DNA of 15,010 bases from Candidatus Magasanikbacteria bacterium RIFCSPHIGHO2_02_FULL_50_9b (GTDB lineage: Bacteria > Patescibacteriota > Patescibacteriia > Magasanikbacterales > 2-02-FULL-50-9b). The notes beneath the pieces are model-generated. The model worked only from the letters and a program-made list of their open reading frames with translations, searched no databases and had not been told where the DNA came from. The position numbers and the translations under genes are program-made. This document shows, in pieces, positions 1 through 7,405 of this stretch. Positions within the stretch are counted from its first letter, which is position 1. Every line of letters starts with the position of its first letter. Location: NCBI GenBank assembly GCA_001782975.1, contig MFQD01000036.1, positions 157 to 15,166 of the forward strand, given 5' to 3'.

Positions 1-931
1 TTCCGGACCAAGTACCACCGTAAATTTCACGCGCCAGTGGCGAGCTATCGTCATATAAAACTGTTGACGGCAACCGGTGTCCAGGCGCGGAAATGTCAAT
101 GCATTTACTCCCGTGATTTGAAAATGAGGCGAGCGAACCCGATGCATTCAACGCCGCAACGCCAATCACCCAGTTTTCTTCTTTAAGCGGATCATCAAAA
201 CACACCGGATATTGTGGCGTGAAATTAAGATTTAAACCAGCACCACCTTCCGGCGCATTGCCGGCAGCAGCAACCACCAAAATGCCGGCGCGATACGCGC
301 GGCGCACTGCTTGAATAAAATCCAAACTTGGCGTTGGGCCGACAAAACTCAGGTTGATGATGTCAACTTTTTTTTGTATTGCATAATCAATGGCACGCAC
401 CGCCATGTCAGTGTCGCCGTCACCGCTTTCATCCAAAATTTTGAGTGGCAACAACTTGATGCGCCAATTAACACCCGCGCCACCAATAGCATTGTTCCCA
501 ACGGCGCCGATAATGCCGGCGATTACACTCCCGTGATTTAGTCCAATTCGCGTCGTAGTTGCGGCGTTCACGTTTGGCCGCACATCATTGTTGTTTTGAA
601 CAAAATTCCACCCATGCACATCATCGACAAACGTATTGCCATCATTGTCAATGCCGTCCTCATTCTCGGCCGGATTTATCCAAATGTTATCCGTGAGGTC
701 CGGATTGTGTATGTCAACACCGGCGTCAATCACCGCGACCACGATGTGCGGAGACTCGTGGACAATGTCCCATGCTTGTGGCAGTTGCAATATTTCAACA
801 CCACCGGTTTGCTGCAGCTCGGGGTCGTTAGGCACGAGCGCAAACGCAAATGACGGCGCGAGCAGTGCTACGATAACAACCAACTCGACACATTTTTTCA
901 AACCAGAGTTCAACCAATGAATGACCTGCAT
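1..931 (-). CDS. Exported subtilisin-like serine protease (family S8), C-terminus cut by window edge
   Basis: Translating the minus strand from the ATG at 931 gives 310 uninterrupted codons up to the window edge. Residues 1-31 look like a Sec signal peptide: a basic patch (LKK), a hydrophobic core (VVIVALLAPSFAF) and a likely cut after AFA. Subtilase landmarks follow in the right order. Asp69 lies in VIDAGVD, an acidic EDGIDNDGN loop at about 91-99 resembles the S8 loop of thermitase-like enzymes, His133 lies in NHGSVIAGI, and the oxyanion Asn225 lies in AAAGN. The last residues, YGGTWSG, sit where GTSxAxP normally starts, so the catalytic Ser should be in the first bases beyond the window. 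DAG and HGS replace the commoner DTG/DSG and HGT; both are tolerated variants. The gene starts 13 nt after the stop of the upstream TPR gene, has no Shine-Dalgarno, and is probably cotranscribed. Substrate unknown; it should act outside the cytoplasmic membrane. Confidence 0.93.
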   Translation of the reverse strand, partial: MQVIHWLNSGLKKCVELVVIVALLAPSFAFALVPNDPELQQTGGVEILQLPQAWDIVHESPHIVVAVIDAGVDIHNPDLTDNIWINPAENEDGIDNDGNTFVDDVHGWNFVQNNNDVRPNVNAATTTRIGLNHGSVIAGIIGAVGNNAIGGAGVNWRIKLLPLKILDESGDGDTDMAVRAIDYAIQKKVDIINLSFVGPTPSLDFIQAVRRAYRAGILVVAAAGNAPEGGAGLNLNFTPQYPVCFDDPLKEENWVIGVAALNASGSLASFSNHGSKCIDISAPGHRLPSTVLYDDSSPLAREIYGGTWSG

Positions 932-944
932 GAAACAAGAATAA

Positions 945-1634
945 TTATTTCGACTCTTTCTGCTGCGCCATGTCGCGCAGTTCACTGTCAAGTTGCTCTT
1001 GTGTGATCACTTTATTTTTAAGCAATAGTTCAAGATCTGTGCGTGCGTCATCAAAGCGGCCGATTGACTTGAGGTACTCAGCGCGCGCCGAGATCAAATC
1101 AGCACCGCCGACCACCCGCGACATCGCGTCATCAAACGCGCGCAACACGTCGGACTCTGAAACTTTTATTTTGAAGCGCAGCATTTTAATGTACGCAAGC
1201 CAAAGACTGGTATCGCCCGGCGTCAAATCAAGCGCTATGGTGTAATATTTTTTTTCCGTACGGTAATCGCCGAGCGCTTCTGCAATTTGCGCTGCGTTTC
1301 CGAGCACCAATGTGTTTTTATTTTCCGTCAGTTCAATCGCGCGCGCAAGTGTTTGTTCCGAGAGCTGATACCACACGTTTTCTTTGGTAAAATCACCCAA
1401 AAATTTCCAAGCCGCGCTCGCCACCAAGTAATTGGTCAGATCATCTGGGTTGGCGATAATTTTACCTTCAAACTCAACGGCACGATCGTACTGCGCGAGC
1501 AACTCTGTCTTGTCGCCCAGCACCGATCGAGTAGGCACCGTGATCGGTTGTGTCACCAACCAAACGATTGCAGCAATCACGGCCGCAATGAGCACGAGCG
1601 AGCCAATAATAACGTGTTTTGTTGGAATCTGCAT
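945..1634 (-). CDS. Membrane-anchored TPR-like protein
   Basis: This is a 229-residue protein with one N-terminal membrane segment (about residues 8-28, IIGSLVLIAAVIAAIVWLV) and no obvious cleavage site. The rest would face the outside. Residues 45-210 are helical, with degenerate TPR-like pairs: alanine and tyrosine in register, as in LARAIELTENKNTLVLGNAA and AEYLKSIGRFDDARTDLELL. TPR modules bind proteins, and no catalytic motif is visible. The start at 1634 puts the hydrophobic segment right after a short MQIPTKH head. A strong promoter (1678-1707) lies about 37 nt upstream. The protease gene follows after 13 nt, so the two probably form an operon, and the TPR protein could be an adaptor or scaffold for that protease or for surface-glycan enzymes. 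No family-level identity beyond TPR can be given. Confidence 0.8.
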   Translation of the reverse strand: MQIPTKHVIIGSLVLIAAVIAAIVWLVTQPITVPTRSVLGDKTELLAQYDRAVEFEGKIIANPDDLTNYLVASAAWKFLGDFTKENVWYQLSEQTLARAIELTENKNTLVLGNAAQIAEALGDYRTEKKYYTIALDLTPGDTSLWLAYIKMLRFKIKVSESDVLRAFDDAMSRVVGGADLISARAEYLKSIGRFDDARTDLELLLKNKVITQEQLDSELRDMAQQKESK

Positions 1635-1641
1635 ACAGGAC

Positions 1642-1670
1642 TTGAAATCAATCTGATTTTTTGATATAAC
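1642..1670 (+). promoter_or_regulatory. Promoter of the sugar-phosphate transferase gene
   Basis: A TTGAAA (1642-1647) and a TATAAC (1665-1670) are separated by 17 nt, a good match to a housekeeping sigma promoter. Transcription would start near 1677, about 17 nt before the ATG at 1694. The short leader has no Shine-Dalgarno. Confidence 0.6.
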
Positions 1671-1677
1671 AGGCGCA

Positions 1678-1707
1678 ATTATATCGAACTTCTATGCGTA
1701 CTGTCAA
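1678..1707 (-). promoter_or_regulatory. Promoter of the TPR/protease operon, overlapping the divergent gene start
   Basis: Read on the minus strand, this is TTGACA (1702-1707), 18 nt, then TATAAT (1678-1683); both hexamers match consensus exactly. The -35 lies inside codons 3-5 of the divergent transferase gene. The -10 is only 7 nt from the -10 of the oppositely directed promoter, so the two polymerases should compete. Start of transcription near 1671, leader about 37 nt. Confidence 0.65.
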
Positions 1708-3076
1708 AGCACGACAACTGATGCTGCTCCTCGGGGATGTGATTGTTTTGTATCTGTCGCTCGCGATCGCGCTCCTCATCCGGTATGGCATGGGTGAATT
1801 TGCCGATCAGTATGCCCTGCACAGCGGCCCCATGTCGCTTATTTTCTTGCTTTGGATCATCATCCTCTACGTCAACGGCATGTATGATCTGTATGTGGCA
1901 AAACCATCGCAAGCCTTCATGCGTCGGTTTGTTGAAAGCTGGCTCATTTCGGTCGGTGTTGCCGTGACGCTCTTTTATCTGTTGCCTTTTTTTACCATCA
2001 CGCCAAAAACAAACTTATTTTTGCTCAGTGCGCTCTTTGGTGTGCTATTTGTGGGCTGGCGCTTGCTGGGCAATCGATTGACCCGCGCAGACATCCGCGT
2101 GCTCGCGATACATCCTGACGCGGACATCACCAGCTTGCTGCTCACGCTGCAACGCAATCCGCAACTCGGTTATCGAGTGATTGGTGTGGTGAACAGTCAA
2201 AAAAATAACGGTTCGTCAACTGATTCGCCGCTCCAGGAATTCACGGACACAACACCAATACGCGCCATTGTTTCCGAACATCAGGTAACACTCATTCTCG
2301 TTCCAAAAAATATGCGCGACACACATACCGCGCTGTACGGCGAACTGTATGAACTGCTTTTTTGGAACGTATACACCATGCCCTCAGAAAATTTCTTCGA
2401 ATCATTAACCGGCCGCGTGCCGCTCAGCGCATTGCGCGACTCATGGTTCTTTGAAAACTTGCGCCCCAACCATCTCCCACTCTATGATGCCGTGCAACGA
2501 ATCATGGATTGTGTTCTTGCGGTGTTTGGAATTTTAGGGCTCACCGTACTCACACCGCTCGTTGCGCTATTCATTAAGTGGCGTTCACCCGGTCCATTAT
2601 TTTTTCTGCAAGAGCGGGTGGGACGCAATGGAAAAAAATTTAATGTCATTAAGTTTCGCACCATGCACGCACTGAACAAAGACGGGAGTGCAGAAATTGC
2701 CGGTGCACAAATGACCACCCGCGACGATCCGCGCGTCACTCCGTTTGGCGCCTTCATCCGCACCCTGCGACTCGACGAACTGCCGCAGGTCATCAATGTG
2801 TTGAAGGGCGATATGAGTTTTATCGGCCCGCGTCCCGAGCGCCCGCAGTTTGTGGCGGAATTTGAAAAACACATGCCCTACTATACCGTTCGACATTTGG
2901 TTAAACCCGGTTTGTCCGGCTGGGCACAAATTAATTATCCATACGCAGAAACGGTTGAACAGCAGCTTACGAAATTTCAGTACGATTTGTACTACATTAA
3001 AAATCGATCTTTTTTACTGGACATCACGATCGTGTTGAAAACATTACATGTAGTGCTCTATGGCAAAGGGCGCTGA
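1694..3076 (+). CDS. Polyprenyl-phosphate sugar-1-phosphate transferase (WbaP/WcaJ type)
   Basis: This 460-residue integral membrane enzyme would transfer a sugar-1-phosphate from a nucleotide sugar to undecaprenyl phosphate, the first step of an exopolysaccharide, O-antigen or glycoprotein glycan. The N-terminal half has about four membrane helices (roughly 8-30, 47-66, 82-100, 107-123), then a soluble CoA-binding-like fold to about 240. The catalytic half begins with VQRIMD and a membrane-embedded hydrophobic stretch (about 267-295). It shows the family signatures: FRTM (321-324), the Asp-Glu pair in LRLDELPQ (361-365), GPRPE (378-382) and KPGLSGWAQINY (404-415). The length is usual for the two-domain family. 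The sugar cannot be predicted. The gene stands alone on this strand with its own promoter, diverging from the TPR/protease operon and converging on the dehydrogenase gene; glycan genes on its other side support the role. Confidence 0.95.
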   Translation: MRTVKARQLMLLLGDVIVLYLSLAIALLIRYGMGEFADQYALHSGPMSLIFLLWIIILYVNGMYDLYVAKPSQAFMRRFVESWLISVGVAVTLFYLLPFFTITPKTNLFLLSALFGVLFVGWRLLGNRLTRADIRVLAIHPDADITSLLLTLQRNPQLGYRVIGVVNSQKNNGSSTDSPLQEFTDTTPIRAIVSEHQVTLILVPKNMRDTHTALYGELYELLFWNVYTMPSENFFESLTGRVPLSALRDSWFFENLRPNHLPLYDAVQRIMDCVLAVFGILGLTVLTPLVALFIKWRSPGPLFFLQERVGRNGKKFNVIKFRTMHALNKDGSAEIAGAQMTTRDDPRVTPFGAFIRTLRLDELPQVINVLKGDMSFIGPRPERPQFVAEFEKHMPYYTVRHLVKPGLSGWAQINYPYAETVEQQLTKFQYDLYYIKNRSFLLDITIVLKTLHVVLYGKGR

Positions 3077-3100
3077 TTCACACCAATATCCTGTGATAGG

Positions 3101-3167
3101 GCACCAGCTGCATAATTTCTCTGTGGCGAGAGGCCAGTAACGCCATTCAAAATTATGCAGCCGGCGC
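3101..3167 (-). other. Long hairpin in a convergent intergenic gap
   Basis: GCTGCATAATTT at 3107-3118 and its exact reverse complement at 3150-3161 enclose 31 nt. Inside, TGGCG (3124-3128) can pair with CGCCA (3141-3145). On the minus-strand RNA the outer stem extends six more pairs, to 3101 and 3167, two of them G-U; on the plus strand these two would be A-C mismatches. This suggests the structure belongs to the transcript of the dehydrogenase gene, which ends at 3191. No U-tract follows on either strand, so it is not a textbook terminator. It may be a 3'-end stabiliser, a factor-assisted terminator or a dispersed repeat. The remainder of the 114-nt gap shows nothing else. Confidence 0.6.
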
Positions 3168-3190
3168 TCGTGTCACCACATTTTTATGCG

Positions 3191-4009
3191 TTATTTGCCG
3201 ACAACAGAATCATTGTTCTGAACAGGTAGCGCGACCAAATAATTATTGATTGCGTCAGTAGTCTTAAGCAAATCAAGTGACAAGCCGAGTCGCGCACCCA
3301 ATTGAATCATTGCGCGTGTGTCTTTTGGCAAACATTTGCCGCCATACCCCCGATACCCTTTGTGAAAAATTTGCAAATGTGAACGGCCAATGCGTTTATC
3401 CGCGGATGCCGCTTCCTTCACGTTGTCATAATTGATGCCAAGTTTGTCACACACATCGAACATCTGATTTGCGAACACCACCTTGACGGAAAACCAGCAA
3501 TTCGCAAAATACTTCACCATCTCTGCTTCAGACGCCGGCATAATTCGGTCAAACGGTGCGACCGGAAGCAGCATCATAATGTCGCCGGTGATGCCATAGC
3601 TTTCTTTCGTGTAGCCAATCACTTGACGATCAGGAAAACGCATGTCTTGATCTGCGCTTTCCTCAGTCAAAAATTCCGGATTAAACACCACCTTCAGTTC
3701 AGGAAATTCCTTTTGCAACGCGTCCGTTGTCCCGGGCAACACCGTTGATTTGATGATCGCAATTTTACCCGCCGGAATCAAACGCATTGCATCGCGCACA
3801 AATGACAGATCAAAACCGCCTTTTTCTTCGTCGTATGGCGTTGGTACGCAGATAAAAATATAATCAGCTCCTCCCAAAACTGATGCGTCAGTGTGGCCTT
3901 TAAATGGGTCGTAGATAACGACCGCATGTCCTGATGATTCAAAATATCGAATGGTACTACCGCCAACCATGCCAGCACCCATCACGCCAATTGTAGGTTT
4001 GTTGTTCAT
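3191..4009 (-). CDS. Short UDP-glucose/GDP-mannose dehydrogenase-like protein
   Basis: This 272-residue protein has the NAD-binding and central helical domains of nucleotide-sugar dehydrogenases, which oxidise a sugar alcohol carbon to a uronate with two NAD. Visible motifs are GVMGAGMVGG (8-17, Rossmann loop), FICVPTP (52-58), STVLPGTT (88-95), FNPEFLTEESA (109-119), a lysine in EAEMVKYFANC (Lys166) and the catalytic-cysteine region GYGGKCLPKD (Cys226). Family members usually exceed 400 residues because of a C-terminal nucleotide-sugar-binding domain, which is absent here. Only 114 nt separate this stop from the opposing gene, so no broken remainder follows. I chose the ATG at 4009 because GVMGAGMVGG follows directly and a promoter lies just upstream; an in-frame ATG at 4165 would add 52 residues unrelated to the family and overlap the glycosyltransferase gene. 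It should supply an oxidised nucleotide sugar, if active without the third domain. Confidence 0.88.
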   Translation of the reverse strand: MNNKPTIGVMGAGMVGGSTIRYFESSGHAVVIYDPFKGHTDASVLGGADYIFICVPTPYDEEKGGFDLSFVRDAMRLIPAGKIAIIKSTVLPGTTDALQKEFPELKVVFNPEFLTEESADQDMRFPDRQVIGYTKESYGITGDIMMLLPVAPFDRIMPASEAEMVKYFANCWFSVKVVFANQMFDVCDKLGINYDNVKEAASADKRIGRSHLQIFHKGYRGYGGKCLPKDTRAMIQLGARLGLSLDLLKTTDAINNYLVALPVQNNDSVVGK

Positions 4010-4023
4010 AGAATGTACGAGAT

Positions 4024-4053
4024 AGAATATCAAAGCGCGCACGCAACTGTCAA
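4024..4053 (-). promoter_or_regulatory. Internal promoter of the dehydrogenase gene
   Basis: On the minus strand TTGACA (4048-4053) is followed after 18 nt by TATTCT (4024-4029). The TGA stop of the glycosyltransferase gene (4050-4052) lies inside the -35 hexamer. Transcription would start near 4017, about 8 nt before the ATG at 4009, letting this last gene be expressed apart from the upstream block. Confidence 0.5.
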
Positions 4054-5186
4054 ATGGATTGAAGCCATTGTGCGATCTGTGGCGCCAGCGTGTCCCATAA
4101 AAATTTCTGAACATTCTCCACACCGTTGCGACGAAATCTTTCCCGCAGCTCTGCATCAGTAGCAATCAGCAGCAACGCGGCACGAAGCGCAACAAGGTCA
4201 TGGGGTTCAACGAGCAACCCGTGCGTACCGTGTGTTAAAACACTCGGAATGCCACCGACGCGCGTTGCAACGACCGGCAGACCGCCGGCAAGCGCCTCAA
4301 GAAAAACAATGCCGAAACCTTCACTATGTGATGGACGACAAAACAAGTCAGCTGCCGCAATATAATTTTTAATGTCGGTTTGTTCACGCACGCCGAGAAA
4401 ATGTACGCGCTCGCGAAACGCTTCGGCGCGCGCTTCGAGTGAGGTACGCAATTCGCCGTCGCCAACAATGAGCAGATGCATCTCAGTACCCGCAATTGCA
4501 TCGATTAAATCAGCAACCCCGTTTTTTTCCACTAACCGAGAAATAGTGAGCACTACATTCGCGTCAACCGGAATTCCGTTTTCAGCCCGCACATTCGCTC
4601 GCGCCTCAGTGCGTGCCGCCCCATCGAGTTGAAACTCAATCGGCGTTACCCCATTGGGAATCACCACCGGCGTGCATCGTGCGCCCATCCGCACTGCCCA
4701 CGCCGAAAGAAACGGGGCAATCGCTTGAATGCCCTGTGCACGGACAAAAATCTGTTTAAATAGCGGCAACGCAAAACCGACGCGCTGTTCGATCAGTGCC
4801 AAATCATCACCTTCCTGTAACGTCAGCACATACGGCATTCGCGTTAGCATGTTGGCGAGACAGGCGGCGGCACCGGCATAGCTTGCCATAATTGCCCACA
4901 CGAGCTGTGCGCCCTCGCGCGCACGAAACCGCGACACGAGCACGGGTAACCAGATGATGAGCCACCACTTATCGAACCGAGTTCCACACCCGACCCGAAT
5001 GACGCGCGCCCCGTACCAATCATCGCGTGCCGCGACAGCGCGAGTATACCGTGGTGTTACAATCGTGAATCGAAATTGTGTGCTGAGCTGCCGCACAATT
5101 TCTTGCACCGCAATCTCAGCACCACCGATGAGCGGTGAAAACGCAGTTGTCGCGACAATGAGGTGTGGCCGTACGTCTGATTCCAT
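4050..5186 (-). CDS. Family 4 glycosyltransferase (GT-B fold)
   Basis: This 378-residue cytoplasmic enzyme is expected to add a sugar from a nucleotide donor to the growing lipid-linked glycan. The N-terminal acceptor domain carries FSPLIGGAE (about 17-25), the loop typical of family 4. The donor domain shows VIPNGV, then ISRLVEKNGVADLIDA, GDGELR and the E-x7-E retaining signature within SHSEGFGIVFLEALAGG, followed by PVVATRVGGIPSVL. Length is normal for the family. The gene starts 5 nt after the upstream Wzy-like gene and so is very likely cotranscribed and translationally coupled; no Shine-Dalgarno is seen. Donor and acceptor sugars cannot be told. Its position between the polymerase/ligase-like genes and the dehydrogenase supports a role in making the same glycan. 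Confidence 0.93.
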   Translation of the reverse strand: MESDVRPHLIVATTAFSPLIGGAEIAVQEIVRQLSTQFRFTIVTPRYTRAVAARDDWYGARVIRVGCGTRFDKWWLIIWLPVLVSRFRAREGAQLVWAIMASYAGAAACLANMLTRMPYVLTLQEGDDLALIEQRVGFALPLFKQIFVRAQGIQAIAPFLSAWAVRMGARCTPVVIPNGVTPIEFQLDGAARTEARANVRAENGIPVDANVVLTISRLVEKNGVADLIDAIAGTEMHLLIVGDGELRTSLEARAEAFRERVHFLGVREQTDIKNYIAAADLFCRPSHSEGFGIVFLEALAGGLPVVATRVGGIPSVLTHGTHGLLVEPHDLVALRAALLLIATDAELRERFRRNGVENVQKFLWDTLAPQIAQWLQSI

Positions 5187-5191
5187 GGTTG

Positions 5192-7399
5192 CTATTTTTT
5201 ATTTTTGAAAAATTGTGGAAACGTGAGGTGCAATTTCTTCGAAGCCGCGACGCGACTTGTTTTGAGAAACACCTCGTCTGCTTCAACCGCGATCGCTGCA
5301 TCCCATGGTACTGTCGTCGGGTCTTGCAATGCGAGTTCAAACAATTTCGCCGCATCCTCAAAACGACCAGCGCGCGCAAAAATCATCGCGCTCGGCAACC
5401 GATACGGTGCCGCATCAATCGGATACTCAAGCTCCCGCAATAAATCAAGCTCTGCTGCAGCTGCTTTTGGATTGCCGTCACCCAAAGCAAGTGCTAAATA
5501 CCAGTGTCCAATTGGCGCGGACGGTTCTGAATTCACCGCCTCGGTCAACATTTTTATTGCCGCATCATGTTGATTGAGCATAATTTTAATTCGCGACCAT
5601 GAAAAAAATACTTGTTGACGACGTGGACTTAGTTGCGCGGCGAGCTGAAATGCTTTGTCCGCTTCATGCAAGGCCGACGAACTGCCGAGCTCCGCAGCGC
5701 CGGTCAACAGCTGTCCAAGCATCAGCGCGCCAAGCTCGCTCTGTGGGTCGACGTTTGAAAGTAGTTTTTTGAGATTGTTCACACCAAATTCAAAAAAAAT
5801 CCGATATTCAGGAATTTCAAAAAAGGCTTTTCCCTGCACTCGCTGCGGAATTTTTTGAGCAACGCGCCCAGAATCGAGCAACACATCTCCGGTGTGCGGA
5901 CCGTTAATTGCAATGGCGCGCTCAAAATATTTTTGCGCCAGTACCAAATCTTTCTGTGCAGCAACCTGTGCTGAAAAATCAAGATAATTTTGCCGCAATG
6001 ACGGAACGGTGATGTAGACGGTCAACAGCACCGGCAACACGGTGAGGACGACAGCGCCATAAAACGGAATTGCATTTTGTGCCACGGGAGCAAGCGGAGC
6101 ACCAACGCGGCGAGTTGCGGCATACCGTGCAACCACGATACCGGCAAACGCATAAAATTCAACAAACGAACCAGGATGATCAAACACAAAAATATTGTGA
6201 ATGAAGTGAAGTACAAAAATTGCAGCAAACACGACAGACAAGAGCGCATCGTCCGTCGTGGCACCACGCGTTTTGAAACACATCCAAAAAATAATGAGGT
6301 ACTGTGCGAGATAGAGCGTGATGCCGACGAGTCCTTGCGTTACCAACACATCAAACACCGCATTGTGTGCGTGGTCAAACCACGTTTCATACAATCCGAA
6401 TTTCAAGGACTCTGGATTGTATAATTTGTTAAAAACGTAGTAAAAATTTTCCGGACCCCAGCCGAGAATCGGACGCTCCTTGAACCCTTTGATCGCAATG
6501 TCCCACGCAATGAAACGGGTCGACGCACTACCCATGAGCGTGAGACGAGTCGCGCGTTCAAGCAATGGGAAACGATCGTACGCCCCCGGCTTGACGAGTG
6601 GCACTGAAAAAAGAAGTATCGCTGCAACACCACAAAGCACCCATGAACCGACAATGTATTTGTGATATGCGCCGCGCCACAAATGTCGAGAAACGGCAAC
6701 GCCGATCACAACGGCCGCGACACCAAGACCAAGCAGCGCGCTGCGCGTACCGCTATAATAGAGCGCGAGCAGATTGATAAGCGCCGCGAGTGCGTACCAA
6801 CGCCCCCCTATCTGCCGACGGTGCGTATAGGCAAAATATGCGGCAATCAAAAAAAATTGTGCGGCAAATGCGCCCAAATAGATCGGGTTGCCAAACGTAC
6901 CGCCGACGCGGTCAGCCTGACCCATTAAAAAAGACGGATCGATTTTTTGATATAATCCAGCAAGCGATACGATGACAGAAATAACAACTGAATACGACAA
7001 AAAATATTTAATTTTGTGCGGCGTTGCAGAAAAAAAAGAAGCGATGAGCAGTGAAAAAGCGATGCACACCAAAATATAAACGATGCCGGTCATGCGTTCA
7101 AAATTGCTCCAAAATGCACGCTCGGGGTTCAGCGCAAAAATTCCGGTGAGCACGAGCGCGACTGCATAGACGCCAACCAACGAGGTGTAATAATTTTTTA
7201 CTCGATAGTGTTCGTGCTGAACGATGAGCGGAATCATGGTCGCCGCAAGGAGGCCGACGATAATTTCAAAAAAAATAACTTTCGGAAATACAAACGGAAA
7301 AATCGCCGCGCCTGTCGCGACAATGAGCGGGGTGATGAGCGATGCGTAGATCAAAATCTGTGCAATGAGTTCACGTCCTGTTTTTTCAGAATGGTTCAT
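5192..7399 (-). CDS. Wzy/WaaL-family membrane protein with C-terminal TPR domain (copy 1)
   Basis: This 735-residue protein has about 12 membrane helices in residues 10-466 and a soluble TPR tail (about 475-730). The core shows features of the O-antigen polymerase/ligase family: GGTFGNPIYLG (166-176), SGTRSALLG (216-224), an Arg in TRFIAWD (294-300), GWGPENF (313-319) in the large outer loop, and His345-Asn346 in HAHN. Arg and His in that loop are functionally important in WaaL. Such enzymes take glycans from undecaprenyl diphosphate and polymerise them or join them to lipid or protein. The tail has TPR units such as AQKYFERAIAI, SPRRQQVFFSWSRIKIMLNQ and FARAGRFEDAAKLFELAL, probably outside the cell. 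The start is 6 nt after the preceding Wzy-like gene: an operon. Polymerase, ligase and O-oligosaccharyltransferase roles cannot be separated by sequence. Confidence 0.9.
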   Translation of the reverse strand: MNHSEKTGRELIAQILIYASLITPLIVATGAAIFPFVFPKVIFFEIIVGLLAATMIPLIVQHEHYRVKNYYTSLVGVYAVALVLTGIFALNPERAFWSNFERMTGIVYILVCIAFSLLIASFFSATPHKIKYFLSYSVVISVIVSLAGLYQKIDPSFLMGQADRVGGTFGNPIYLGAFAAQFFLIAAYFAYTHRRQIGGRWYALAALINLLALYYSGTRSALLGLGVAAVVIGVAVSRHLWRGAYHKYIVGSWVLCGVAAILLFSVPLVKPGAYDRFPLLERATRLTLMGSASTRFIAWDIAIKGFKERPILGWGPENFYYVFNKLYNPESLKFGLYETWFDHAHNAVFDVLVTQGLVGITLYLAQYLIIFWMCFKTRGATTDDALLSVVFAAIFVLHFIHNIFVFDHPGSFVEFYAFAGIVVARYAATRRVGAPLAPVAQNAIPFYGAVVLTVLPVLLTVYITVPSLRQNYLDFSAQVAAQKDLVLAQKYFERAIAINGPHTGDVLLDSGRVAQKIPQRVQGKAFFEIPEYRIFFEFGVNNLKKLLSNVDPQSELGALMLGQLLTGAAELGSSSALHEADKAFQLAAQLSPRRQQVFFSWSRIKIMLNQHDAAIKMLTEAVNSEPSAPIGHWYLALALGDGNPKAAAAELDLLRELEYPIDAAPYRLPSAMIFARAGRFEDAAKLFELALQDPTTVPWDAAIAVEADEVFLKTSRVAASKKLHLTFPQFFKNKK

Positions 7400-7405
7400 A
7401 CCAAA

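Noticed and set aside
1..931. Several short plus-strand frames (for example 311-541 and 596-853)
   Set aside because: They are antisense to the protease frame, which is open for 310 codons and carries ordered catalytic motifs.
3101..3167. Integron attC site or tRNA-like structure
   Set aside because: The inverted repeat has no GTTRRRY/RYYYAAC core pair, no adjacent cassette-like array, and no cloverleaf with anticodon and T-arm.
4010..4165. Extended start of the dehydrogenase at 4165
   Set aside because: The 52 extra residues have no family similarity, precede the normal Rossmann start, and overlap the end of the glycosyltransferase gene. A promoter sits between 4165 and the ATG at 4009.
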